Assembly: GCF_009857915.1 (NCBI RefSeq)
Contig: NZ_WWCM01000014.1
Coordinates: 1-64,000, forward strand
Direction: 5' to 3'
DNA length: 64,000 nucleotides
Source: Duganella qianjiadongensis
Lineage (GTDB): Bacteria > Pseudomonadota > Gammaproteobacteria > Burkholderiales > Burkholderiaceae_D
Shown: positions 50,650 to 62,600 of the stretch, in pieces
How positions within the stretch are numbered: the stretch's first letter is position 1
How the letters are laid out: each line of letters opens with the position of its first letter
The notes under the pieces: generated by a model
What the model was told of the DNA's origin: nothing
Database searches by the model: none
What the model saw: only the letters and a program-made list of their open reading frames with translations
Program-made: the position numbers and the translations under genes

Positions 50650-51951
50650 CTAGAAACCCAGCTGCGGCCAGCGTGCCAGTTTCTGCAACTGGGCATGATT
50701 GCGCTGATACTGCGCATCGGCACCCGCCGTGGCCAGGTCGGCCAGCAATGCCTGCCGTGCCTGCGCAATGCGGGCGCCATCGGCACTGGCCTGCTCCATC
50801 AGCTGACTCAGATACGTCACCCCCCACTGTATCCGCGTGGCCGCGCCCACTGCCGTTTCATAGGCGTGCTGGTACCAGTCCAGCGCCGCAGCCGTATCGC
50901 CGCGCCGTCTGGCGCTGCCCGCGAGACTCAGCATGAAGTAGAACGGCGTGTGCGAATTGGGCAGATGCGATTGCAGCAAATACTCGGCATCGGCACCCAG
51001 CCCCGCTTCATTGAGCAGACTCACCGCCGTGTTCACCAGCGTATGCAGCTGATAACCGTCGCTGGCTGCGTCGAGTGCCGCTGCCACCTGCTCGCGCGCC
51101 ACCTCCTGCAGGCCGGCGCTCGGCGCCAGCAGACGCGCCATGCGCAGTTGCAGACGTGCAGCGGCCAGCTTATCCGGCGCCGCCAGCCAGAAGTCCTGCG
51201 CCCACAGGGCTGCACGGTCGCGCAGCGCTGCCGCCACGGTTTCGCGCCGGGCGCACAGCTTGATCAGTTCGATGCCGTAGTTATTCAGGATATCCATATT
51301 CGCGCGCGCCACGGCCTCGTCCGCGCACACGGCCAGCAGCAGGTCCGCGCCCTGTTCCGGCGAACTGGCCTGCGCCAGCAAGGCATGCAGACGCAGACGC
51401 ATAGCCGCCGCAGCGGCCACCTCGGCCACACCGCTGCCGAGCAGCGCCAGCAGGGTGGGCGCCAGCGCCCGCTCGCCCAGCAGCGCGCCTTCGTCCGTGT
51501 CCCACGAATAATCGGCCAGCAGATTCCATTCGGCCACACTCAGTGCGCGGCCGGCTGACAGCGCCGCCTGCATCGCCTGCGCGGCGCTGGAACCGGCCGC
51601 ATGGGCCGCCAGTGCCTGTGCCAGCGCGGCAGCAAAACGCTCACCATCGAGCTCGCAGGGCAGGCGGGTAATTTCGCTGCCATCGGGCGCAAACAGCACC
51701 AGCGTGGGATAGCTGCGCAAACGCAGTTGTGCCGCCAGCGCCTGGGCACCGTGGCTATCGCCATCGAGCTGGTAGCACAGCATCTGGCGGCTTAGCGTCT
51801 GCACTGCGCTATGCGCAAAAATCTCCGACTTCACCCGGTTGCACGGCGGGCACCATTGCGCGCCCCAGTACAGAAACAGCGGCTGCTGCTGCGCTGCCGC
51901 CTGAGCCAGCGCTGCCGCCAGCGTGCCTTGCCACCATGTGATTGCTGTCAT
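50650..51951 (-). CDS. Thioredoxin-fold protein with a long helical C-terminal domain
   Basis: 433 residues with no signal peptide. The first 120 form a thioredoxin domain with active site WGAQWCPPCNRVKSEIF, like the DsbD-gamma or YyaL families, and cis-Pro loop YPTLVLFAPDGSEITRLPCE. The remaining 300 residues are a helical repeat region rich in Ala and Leu (SVAEWNLLADYSWDTDEGAL, then AVSLLNEAGLGADAEYLLQS), similar to TPR proteins. The CPPC motif is more often an oxidising-side variant, and the protein must act in the cytoplasm. It is followed by folE after 48 bases. Its role is unknown. Confidence 0.85.
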   Translation of the reverse strand: MTAITWWQGTLAAALAQAAAQQQPLFLYWGAQWCPPCNRVKSEIFAHSAVQTLSRQMLCYQLDGDSHGAQALAAQLRLRSYPTLVLFAPDGSEITRLPCELDGERFAAALAQALAAHAAGSSAAQAMQAALSAGRALSVAEWNLLADYSWDTDEGALLGERALAPTLLALLGSGVAEVAAAAAMRLRLHALLAQASSPEQGADLLLAVCADEAVARANMDILNNYGIELIKLCARRETVAAALRDRAALWAQDFWLAAPDKLAAARLQLRMARLLAPSAGLQEVAREQVAAALDAASDGYQLHTLVNTAVSLLNEAGLGADAEYLLQSHLPNSHTPFYFMLSLAGSARRRGDTAAALDWYQHAYETAVGAATRIQWGVTYLSQLMEQASADGARIAQARQALLADLATAGADAQYQRNHAQLQKLARWPQLGF

Positions 51952-51999
51952 CGATCTGCCTTTGCTGCCTTGAGTCTGATCCGGAGTCGGGAACGTCGC

Positions 52000-52566
52000 C
52001 TAGTCTTCGCGGGCCAATGCGAGGAATTCCGTGCGCATGGCCAGATTCGGCTGCAACTCGCCCAACATGGCCGAGGTCACGGTTTCTTCGCCCGGCGTGC
52101 GGATGCCGCGGCTTTCCATGCACAGGTGACGGCAGCGCACCACCACACCCACGGCTTTCGGTTCCAGCACTTCCATCAGCGCATTGGCGATCTGCATGGT
52201 CATGCGTTCCTGCACCTGCAGTCGTTTGGCGAAGCAGTCCACCAGACGGGTCAGCTTGGACAGGCCGACGATCTTGCCGTTCGGTACGTAGCCCACCGTA
52301 GCCTTGCCGAAGAACGGCGCCAGATGGTGTTCGCAATGGCTGTACACGGGGATGTTACGCACCACGATCAGTTCGTTGTACTGTTCGGCGCCATCTTCGA
52401 ACGCTTTCAGCAGTTCCACCGGATCCTGGCCGTAGCCGGAAGTCCAGTGCTGCCACGCTTTGCTCACCCGGGCCGGAGTTTCCAGCAGGCCCGGACGGTC
52501 GGGATTCTCACCGAAGCTGGCGATCAGACGACGCCAGTCGTCTTCGTTGAATGTGTTTTGCGACAT
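52000..52566 (-). CDS. folE: GTP cyclohydrolase I, FolE
   Basis: 188 residues. It makes dihydroneopterin triphosphate from GTP, the first step of folate synthesis. The FolE signature is complete: PVYSHCEHHLAPFFGKATVG with the zinc-binding Cys and His, YVPNGKIVGLSKLTRLVDC, CRHLCMESRGIRTPGEETVT with the third zinc Cys and substrate-binding residues, and RTEFLALARED at the end. The opening WRRLIASFGENPDRPGLLET is also typical. It is the usual length for the shorter beta-proteobacterial form. Confidence 0.97.
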   Translation of the reverse strand: MSQNTFNEDDWRRLIASFGENPDRPGLLETPARVSKAWQHWTSGYGQDPVELLKAFEDGAEQYNELIVVRNIPVYSHCEHHLAPFFGKATVGYVPNGKIVGLSKLTRLVDCFAKRLQVQERMTMQIANALMEVLEPKAVGVVVRCRHLCMESRGIRTPGEETVTSAMLGELQPNLAMRTEFLALARED

Positions 52567-52629
52567 CTTTGTACTACCCTTACTTAACGATTGGCCGACA
52601 GTATACCGGTTTCACGCCGGCTGCACCGG

Positions 52630-53448
52630 CTAGGGCTGCGGCCGGTACGCCTGCAGCAGTTCGGCGGCAATCGAGCTGGTGGTGGGCAGTTCGGGCCACG
52701 CGTCGTCCGGCCCGAACCAGCGCGCATCGGTAATTTCGGTGGCGTCGATGCGGATCTCGCCGCTCAGATACTCGGCCGTATAGGCGATCATCAGCGAATG
52801 GGGAAAAGGCCAGGACTGGCTGCCGAAATAGCGCAGATTGTGTACCCGCAAGCCCACCTCCTCGAACACTTCGCGGTGCACGGCTTCTTCGATCGACTCG
52901 CCCGCTTCGAGAAAACCGGCCAGCGCCGTGTAGCGCGGCGCGCCGGGACGCGCATGCTGGGCCAGCAGCACGGCATCGCCCTTGCGTACCAGCACCATCA
53001 TGGCAGGCGATATACGGGGGTAGGCCCGCATATCGCAGGCCGGGCAGCCATAGCAGCGCTCGCCCTCCATCTGCTGCATGGGCGTCGCACACACGCCGCA
53101 GAACTGGTGGGTGCGGGCCCATTCGGCCAGTTGCACAGCGCGGGCAGCCAGCGCCGCCAGTCCCTCGTCGATCACGCCGAACAAGCCACGCAAGCCGACA
53201 AACGCATAGCCCGGTGGCGCCGCTTCGGGCGCATCCACCCAGCCCATCTGGTAATAACGGCCCTGCCACAGACCCAGCGCATGCACGCGTTGCGGCGGAA
53301 GTTTCAGTTTTTCAACAACTTCCGCCTCTGGCAAGGCACGATCGTTGTTGCGCAATAGCAACTGACCTCGACAAACTAGCAAGGTTGCCGGATCGGCATG
53401 CTTTTCTGGCCGGATCAGGGGCTGAAATGTGTCTGGCGTCTGCAGCAT
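52630..53448 (-). CDS. nudC: NADH pyrophosphatase / RNA decapping enzyme, NudC
   Basis: 272 residues. A zinc-ribbon with two Cys pairs (FCGVCATPMQQMEG and GCPACDMRAYPR) precedes a Nudix domain with the full box GFLEAGESIEEAVHREVFEE VG, in which the Glu cluster binds metal. Segment SQSWPFPHSLMIAYTAEY is the SQPWPFPxS motif that separates NudC from other Nudix enzymes. NudC cleaves NAD(H) and removes NAD caps from RNA. It points away from the giant repeat gene, with 196 bp between their starts. Confidence 0.96.
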   Translation of the reverse strand: MLQTPDTFQPLIRPEKHADPATLLVCRGQLLLRNNDRALPEAEVVEKLKLPPQRVHALGLWQGRYYQMGWVDAPEAAPPGYAFVGLRGLFGVIDEGLAALAARAVQLAEWARTHQFCGVCATPMQQMEGERCYGCPACDMRAYPRISPAMMVLVRKGDAVLLAQHARPGAPRYTALAGFLEAGESIEEAVHREVFEEVGLRVHNLRYFGSQSWPFPHSLMIAYTAEYLSGEIRIDATEITDARWFGPDDAWPELPTTSSIAAELLQAYRPQP

Positions 53449-53644
53449 CAGAGGGACCTCGGAAATTAGGCAAAAACAGGATCTTACAGTCTTTCCTTCC
53501 TGCCCACTTTTCGCCCCTGCTTTTGCGCCAGATTACGCCGCTAAGTGCTTGTTTTCAGACCAAGATTTGAACGGTTTTTCCCATCTTACTCGGGTAATGA
53601 ACAGGCACGGCGGTACTATATATTGGCGCAAGGAGAATCTAAAC

Positions 53645-56600
53645 ATGCCATCACTCGTACCCGGTCTGACCACCGATCAAATCGCCAACCTGCCCACCGC
53701 CCAGATCGCCGCCCTCACCGTGGCCGATATGGCGCTGTTCAACACCTTGCAGATGACTGCATGGCGCACGGAGCAGCTCGGCTATCTCGGCACCGCCCAG
53801 GTACGGGCTTTATCGACTAAAAATCTGCAGGCCCTGAGCACGGACCAGCTGGCCTACGGCCTGAGCACGCGCCAGATTGCCGCCCTGAGCAGCACCCAGC
53901 TGCAGTTCCTGACCACCAACCAGCTGGTCAACGGCCTGACCACCGCGCAATTCTCCTCGCTCGGTTCGGCCCAGCTGGCAGCGCTGGCCAATACCCAGCT
54001 GGTTCTGCTCGGCACCGATGACTTTGCCGCTCTGCAGACACGTCAGCTGGCCGGTTTCAGCACCAGCCAGCTGCGCGCCCTGTCCAGCAACCAGATCGCC
54101 GCCCTCGGCAGCGACCAGAGCGCAGCCCTGCAAACCCGCCAGATTGCCGCACTGAGCAGCAGCCAGCTGGCCGCACTCGACACCGAAGACGTGGCCGCGC
54201 TGGGCACCGCCCAGCTGGGCGCCATCAGCGCCAGCGTGCTGACGGCACTCTCCACCGCCCAACTCGGCATGCTGGGCACGGCGCAGAGCAGCAGCCTGAC
54301 CACGGCCCAGATCGCCGCCCTCGCAACAGAACAGCTGGCCGCCTTCGGCACCAGCGGCTTTGCCACCCTGCGCACCGCCCAGATCGCCGCCCTCAGCACG
54401 CGCCAGTTCAGCAATCTCAGCACCGACCAGATCGTGGCTTTGACCACGGCCCAGGCCGCCGCTCTCACCACGTTGCAGCTGAGCCTGATGTCCAGCAGCC
54501 AGCTGGCCGCACTGGAAACCCAGGATTTCGCCGCGCTCAAGAGCCAGCAGCTGAACGCGCTCGGCAGCGCTGCCACGGCCACCCTCTCCACGGATCAGGT
54601 AGCCGCGCTTACCACTGCCCAGATCGTTGCCATGCGCAGCGCCCAGTTGCGCGCGCTGAACACCGACCAGATTATTGCGCTCACCACCTTGCAGATGAGC
54701 GTGCTGCTGAGCGCCCAGCTGGCCTCGCTCGGCACCGAGCAGATGGCAGCACTGGAAACGCGCGACCTGTACGCCCTGAAAACCAGCCAGATCAGCGCTT
54801 TCGGCAGCGCCCAGCTGAACGCCTTAGCTACCAGCCAGATCGGCAGCCTGAGCACGGCGCAGGCCGCCGCACTGGCCACCGCCCAGCTGGCCGGACTGAA
54901 CACCAGCCTGCTCGCCGCCCTGACCACTCAGGATGTGGCCGCCCTGCGTACCGTGCAAGTCGCCGCCCTCACCAGTCAGGGCCTGGCCGCACTGGGCACG
55001 GACCAGATCAGCGCCCTCAATTCGCAGCAGTTCGCAGCCCTGCGCACGGCCCAGCTGGTCGCACTCGGCACGGATCAGGTGGGCGTACTGTCCACTACGC
55101 AAGTCAACGGCATGGGCACCCTGCAGGTGGCCAACCTGTCCACCCTGCAATTAAGCACCCTGAGCAGCAACAACATCGCCGCCCTGCGCACGCTGCAGAT
55201 CGCTGCGCTGGGCAGCCAGCACATAGCCGCCATGGGCACCGACCAGATCGCCGCCCTGAAAACCGCCCAGGCGTATGCGCTCAGCTCGCTGCAACTGTCG
55301 GCTCTGTCCAGCGACCAGATCAACACCCTGAGCAGCCAGGCGCTGGCCGCCCTGCGCACCCAGCAGCTGATCGGCCTGAGCGCCGGCAATCTGCTCAACC
55401 TCGCTTCCGACCAGCTGCGCGCGCTGGGCACGGCACAGGTCGCCGCACTGTCCACCGGCCAGCTGCGCGCCCTGTCTAGCGACCAGATCAGCCTGCTCGG
55501 CACCGCCCAGGCGGTAGCGCTGAGCACCACGCAAGTGGCCAGCCTGAGCAGCACGCAGGTAGCCGCCCTGTCCACGCTCGACCTGTCGCTGCTGAAAACC
55601 GTGCAGCTGCTGGCCCTGGGCACCCAGCAATGGAGCGCAATCGGTACCGACCAGATCGCCGCCCTCGGCACGGCGCAGGCAGCATCCCTGAGCACGGCAC
55701 AGATGGCCGTCTTCAGCACCGACCAGACCGTTGCTCTTAGCACCGCCAATCTGGCCGCCCTGCGCTCGCAGCAGGCCGCTGCGCTCAGCACCAGCGCCAT
55801 CGTGGCCCTGCAGACCAGCCAGTTTGCCGCCCTCAACAGCGTACAACTGGGTAATTTCACCACGGCCCAGGCCGCCGCATTCACCACCGACCAGATCGTT
55901 GCACTGACCACGGCACAGGCCGGCATGATCAGCACGCGCGATCTGGCCATCCTGTCTACCGACCAGATCAACGCACTGGAAACGCGCGATTTCGCCGCCC
56001 TCAAAACCGCCCAGATCAGCGCACTGAACACGCAGCAGGTGGCCGCCCTGTCCACCGACCTGATCATTGCTCTGACGACGGCGCAGGCCAGCGCCCTCAC
56101 TTCCAGCCAGCTCAACGCCCTCACCAGTGACCAGCTCAATGCCATGGAAACCCAGGATCTGGTGGCATTACAGACCAGCCAGGTGCTGGGTCTGGGCACC
56201 AAGGCCGTGGCCACACTGACGCTGGGCCAGATTGCCGCGCTGAAAACCAACCAGATCATCCAGCTCAATTCCAACCAGATACAGGTGCTGAGCTCGTCAC
56301 AGCTGGGCGCTTTCAACACCCAGCAGATTTCCGTGCTGACCAGCAACCAGATGGCTGCCCTGCTCACCGAACAGGTCGCCGTGCTGGGCACCGGCAACTG
56401 GGCGGCGCTGAAAACCAGCCAGCTCAACATCCTCAGTTCCAGCCAGATCGGTGCCGTCACCACGGCCCAGATCGCTGCCCTGACGACGGCACAGGCCAGC
56501 GGCCTGGGCACCGCCCAGCTGGGCTGGCTGTCGACCGATCAGGTCCAGGCGCTGGGCACCAATGATCTGCAGGCACTGAAAACCCAGCAACTGGTCGTGC

Positions 56601-59600
56601 TGGGCTCGGACGCCGTGGCCGCCCTCGGCACGGCCCAGCTGCAGATCCTCAAAACAGCCCAGCTTGCGGCACTGGGCACGCGCCAGATCGTGGCGCTGGG
56701 CAGCGCCCAGATCGTCGCCCTGAGCACGGCACAGGCCAGCAACCTGACTACCCAGCAGCTGGCTGTGCTGCTGAGTGACCAGCTGGCGGCACTGGAAACG
56801 GAAGACCTCGCTGCCCTGAAAACCCAGCAACTGATCGCCTTCGGCACTGAACAGATCAGCCTGCTGAGCAGCGCCCAGATCATCGCCCTCAGCACGGCGC
56901 AAGCGGCCAGCCTGAGCACGCGCCAGCTGCTGGCACTGGGTACCCAGCAGATTGCCGTGATGGCGACGCGCGATCTGGCCGCGCTCAAAACCGCCCAGAT
57001 TGCCAAGCTCGCCAGCGACCAGCTCAACGCTCTGAGCAGCCAGCAGCTGCAGGCCCTGACCACGGCCCAGAGCAGCGCACTCGATACCACCCAGGTGCAG
57101 AATCTGGCCACCGCCCAGCTGGCCTATCTGACCAGCGCACAGGTCAGCAGCCTGACCAGCGCACAGGTCGCCACCCTCAGCAGCGAACAGCTGCAGGCAC
57201 TGGGCACGCGCATGCTGATCGTACTCAAGCCGGCCCAGTTAGTCGCCATCAGAACGGCCCAGATTGCCGCCCTGAATAGCGAGCAGATCATCGCCCTCAG
57301 CACGCTGCAGGTCAGCAGTCTGGCCAGCCAGCAGGTAGCGGCGCTAGGCAGCGACCAGCTCAACGCCATGGAAACCCAGGATCTGGCCGCCCTCAAAACG
57401 GCCCAGCTGGCTATGATCGCCAGCGAGAACATTGCCAGCCTGAGCACCGCCCAGACCGCCGCACTGACCAGCAGCCAGGTGGCCGGTCTGAGCACGCTGC
57501 AGTTCAGTGCGCTGGGCACGGCCCAGCTGCAAACCTTCTCCAGCGCCGACATCGCGGCCCTGCGCACGGTCCTGATCGCCACGCTGGCCAGCGACCAGAT
57601 CGCTGCGCTCGGCACCGACCAGCTGCGTGCCATCAGCATCACCCAGCTGGCAGCACTGGGCAGCGCCCAGTTCCAGTTCCTCACCAGCCAGCAGATCGTG
57701 GCCCTGAGCACCCTGCAGGCCACCAACCTGACCACGGCGCAGATCCGCGCCATGGGCTCGAACCAGATCGCCGCGCTGGAAACCGTCGATCTGGCCAGCT
57801 TCAAAACCCAGCAGCTGGCCGCGTTCAGCACTGATCAGTTCGTGCTGCTCAATAGCGACCAGATTGCCGGCCTCAGCGTCACGCAGGTTGCCGGCCTGAG
57901 CAGCCAGCACCTGCAGGCGCTGACCACGCGTCAGCTGGGCGCCATGGAAACCCAGGATCTGGCGGCCCTGCGCACGGCCCAGCTGCAATACCTGAACACC
58001 GACCAGCTCAACGCACTGGGCACCGACCTGCTGCGCGCCATGACGCCCGCCCAGCTCGCTTCGCTCAGCACGACCCAGCTGCAAGGCCTGCTGACGGACC
58101 AGATCACTACCCTGACCACCAACCAGATCGGCGCGCTGGTGACGGCGCAGATCGCCAGCCTGTCGTCCAGCCATCTGGCCGCGCTCAATTCCGATGAAAT
58201 CGGCGCCCTGAAAATCACCCAGGTGACGGCGCTGCGCAGCGCCCAGGTGGCCCTGCTCAGCACCGATCAGGTCGCTGCACTCAACAGCGCCCAGGTATCG
58301 GCCATGAACACGGCCCAACTGGCTGCGTTCTCGTCCGACCAGATCGCGGCACTGGCCACCGCCGACTTCGCCCTGCTCAGCGCTGCCCAGCTGACGGCGC
58401 TCGGCATGCTCAGCCACCTGACCACGGACCAGCTGCGCGCCCTGACGCCAGCCCAGATTGGCGGCCTGAGCAGCGATCAGATCATCGCCCTCAGCACTGA
58501 CCAGATCATCGCGCTCACCACCCGCCAGATGGGTGGTCTGGGCACGCTGGCCATCAGCGTGCTGACCAGCAACCAGCTGCGCGCACTGGAAACGGAAGAT
58601 CTGGCTGCGCTCAAAACGGCCCAGTTCAACGCGCTCGGCACGGCCCAGATCCAGCAACTGAGCACCGACCAGATTCCCTATCTGAGCACGCTGCAGATTG
58701 GCGGCCTGAGCAGCGCGCAGCTAGGCGCGCTCACCAGCGACCAGATCCGCGTTCTCAGCAGCGACGAGATTGCCGCCCTCAAGGCCGGCCAGATTCCGCT
58801 GCTGGGCAGCGACCAGATTGCCGCCCTCAGCGACGACCAGATCCAGAGCCTGAGCACGGCCCAGCTCAACGCCTTCGGCACGGCGCAGATGCTGGCACTG
58901 GGCAGCGACCAGATCATTGCCCTGACCACGCGCCAGTTCCAGCAACTGCGCACAGCCCAGATTGCAGCACTCAGCAGCTTGCAGGTGAGTGTGCTGGAAA
59001 CCGACGATCTGGCCGCCCTCAAAACCGCCCAGATCGCCGCCATCGGCACCCAGCAGTTGCAGGCGCTCGATGCCGACCGCATCGCCGCACTGGGCACGGC
59101 GCAGGTACAGGCGCTGGGCAGCGACCAGCTGCTGGCCTTCAGCACCAGCCAGATCCAGTCCTTCAGCAGCAATGACCTGAATGCCCTGCGTACGGCCCAG
59201 TTCAGCGTACTGAGCAGCAACCAGCTCAACAGCCTGCTGCTGGACCAGTGGCAGAGTCTGGGCAGCGCCCAGCTCGGTGCACTGAGCACCAGCCAGTTCC
59301 GCGCCCTGAATAGCGACCAGATCATTGCCCTCAGCACCCGTCAGGCCAGCCAGCTGGGCACCCAGCAAGTGGCCGTGCTCAGCAGCGACCAGCTGGCCGT
59401 GCTGGAAACGGAAGACCTGGCCGCCCTGCAAAGCCAGCAGGTAGCGGCGCTGGGCACGGCCCAGCTGCAAAGCCTGAGCACCGATCAGGTCGCTTCGCTC
59501 GCGACGCTGCAAATGGCGGCCCTGTCCAGCAACCAGCTGCGCGCTTTCAGCACCGACCAGTGGCAGGCCTTCGGCACGGCCGATCTGCAAGCCCTCAACA

Positions 59601-62600
59601 CGCTGCAGATCCAGGCCTTGCGCAGCGACCAGCTCAACGCGCTGACGCTGGACCAGTGGCAGAACCTCACCACCGACCAGATCGATGCGCTTACTTCGGC
59701 GCAGGCTGCCGCGCTGGCCACCAGCCAGATAGCCGCGCTGACCACGCTGCAGATGGATAATCTGTCCACCCGCCAGCTCAATGCCCTGAGCAGCAGCCAG
59801 ATCGTCGCCATCGGCACCGATGCCTTCGCCACGCTCAACAGCAGCCAGATTGCCGCCCTCAATGCCAGCCAGTTCGGCGCCATCAGCACCGACCAGATGG
59901 TGGCCTTCAGCACCCTGCAGATCACGGGACTGGGCACGGCACAGGTGGCGGCACTCAGCAGCGACCAGCTCGATGCTTTGGAAACCATCGATTTCGCCAC
60001 CCTGAAATCGCAGCAGATCGCCGCCATCACCACGGCCAATATCGCCGCGCTCAGCACCACGCTGGTACAGGTGATGGGCACGGCGCAGATACCGGGCCTG
60101 TCCAGCGATCAGGTGGGCGCTTTCGGCACCGCCCAGATCGCCGCGCTGGGCACGGCACAGGTGGGCGCCCTGAGCACGCTGCAGATCAGCGCGCTGGGCA
60201 CGGCCCAGCTGGCGGCCCTCAGCACCATGGATTTCGTCGCACTGCGCAGCAACCAGCTGGCAGCGCTCAGCTCGCTGCAGTTTGCCGCCCTCACCAGCGA
60301 CCAGCTCAATGCCCTGTCCACCAGCGCCATCAGCGGCCTGACCACGCAGATGCTGGGCGCGCTGACCAGCCGTCAGGTCGCCATGCTGGGCACGGGACAG
60401 ATCGCCGCCCTGACTTCGGCCCAGCTGCCGGCGCTGAGCACCAGCCAGCTGCTTGCACTGAATACCGACCAGTTCGCCGTACTGGCCACCGCCAGCATCA
60501 GCCGACTGCAGTCAGCCCAGTTCAGCGCTCTGGACAGCGACCAGATCGTCGCCCTGAGCACGGCCCAGATGCGCGCACTCAACAGCATGCAGCTGGCCGC
60601 TCTGGAAAGCGATCAGGTCGCCGCACTGGAAACGATCGACCTGTCGGTACTGACCACGGCCCAGCTGGCCACGCTGGGCAGCGACCAGCTGCAAGCGCTG
60701 CAGACTGACCAGTTCGCCTCGCTCTCGACCCAGCAGGTCAGCACGCTGAGCACCAGCCAGATCGCCAGCGGCCTGAATACCGCCCAGATCGCCGCCCTCA
60801 CCACGGCCCAGGCCGCCACGCTGGCCACGCGCCAGATTGCCGCGCTCGATACCGACCAGATCACCGCACTGGAAACGGCCGATGTGGCCGTGCTGAGCTC
60901 GCGTCAGGCGCAAGCCCTGAACAGCGACCAGCTCGGTGCACTGGCCAGCGACCAGCTCAATGCCCTCTCCACGGCCGCACTGGCCGCCCTCGGCACCAGC
61001 CAGATCAGCCTGGGCCTGAATACCGACCAGCTGGCCACACTGGACACCAGCCATATCAGCGCACTGGGCACAGCCCAGATCGCCTACGGCCTGAGCAGCG
61101 ACGCCATCGCCGCTCTCACGGTCGGCCAGTTTGCTGCCCTGCGCACAGCCCAGACCAGCGTGCTGAACAGCGCACAGATACTGGCTCTCACCAGCGACCA
61201 GATCCGTACCCTCAGCACCCAGCAGACGGCCGCCCTCAGCACCGCCCAGCTGGTTGCCTTCGCCAGCGACCAGCTGGCCGTGCTGTCCACCGCCGATCTG
61301 GTGGTGCTGAGCACGCGCCAGATCGCTGCGATTACCTCGGCCCAGTTCGGCGCACTGGCCAGCGACCAGCTCAATGCTCTGTCCACCAGCCAGTTTGCCG
61401 CCTTTGCCACCCGCGTGCTGGCCGACAGCCTGCAATCGGAACAGATGGCCGCGCTCGACACCGACCATATCAGCGCCCTCAGCACAGCCCAGCTGGCACT
61501 GGGCGTGAGCGTGGCCAACCTGCAGAGTCTGAGCAGCGACCAGATACGGGCGCTGCGCACGGCCCAGCTGGCCGCCCTCTCCACCGATCAGGTCAGCAAC
61601 CTCGGTACGCGCCAGATCAGCGCCCTCAGCAGCGATCAGGTCAGCGGCTTCAGCACCAGCCAGATGCCGGTGCTGAGCGCCGAACAGCTGGCCGCTTTCA
61701 GCACCGCACAGGTGATGGCGCTCGACACCCAGGACGTGGCGGCACTGAGCGTGGGCCAGTTCACCGGCCTGAGCACGGCGCAGACCCTGGCCCTCACCAC
61801 CAGCCAGATCCGCGGCCTGAAAACCAGCCAGATTGCCGCGCTCGACCTGCCCCAGCTGGCCGCGCTGAGCACCGACCAGCTGGGCGCCATCAGCGCCAGC
61901 CAGTCGGTGGCACTGAGCGTGACGGCCATCGTCGCCTTCTCCACCGCCCAGCTCAACGCCCTCAGCACGGCGGCCTTTGCCGCGCTGGGCACGCTGCAGA
62001 TCGCCAACCTCGACACGCCGCAGCTGACCAATCTGAACACCGATCAGGTGCAGGCCCTGACCAGCGCCCAGCTGGGCGCCATCACCAGCGACCAGCTGCT
62101 GTATCTGGGCACCGGCCAGATACAGGCCCTGCGCACCACCCAGATCGGCTATCTGAGCACCACCCAGCTGGCCAATCTGTCCAACACGCAGGTGCAGGCG
62201 CTCACCACGGCGCAGATCGCCAGCCTGAAACTGAGTCAGGTGCCGTCCTTCACCATCGACCAGTTCGCCGTGCTGGGCACCGACCAGCTGCAGGCGCTGG
62301 GCACCCAGCAGATACAGGCTGTGACCACCACCCAGCTGGCCGTACTGGGCAGCGAACAGGCGGCCGCCCTGACGGTGAGCCAGCTGGCCGCCTTCAAGAA
62401 CGCCCAGATCGCTGCGCTGACCCAGGACCAGTTCAACGGTTTCGATGCCAGCCAGCTCAATGCCTGGAGCACCACCCAGTTCGGTGCCCTCAGCACGCTG
62501 CAGATCAGCTATCTGAGCACCACCCAGATCAGCGGCCTCAGCACTACCCTGATCGCCGGTCTGAAAAACACCCAGCTGGCCGCCTTCAGCACGGGCCAGA

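Noticed and set aside
53429..53644. N-terminal extension of the repeat protein by 72 residues
   Set aside because: It crosses the nudC upstream region, has no repeats, and the internal ATG at 53645 has a clear AAGGAG site.
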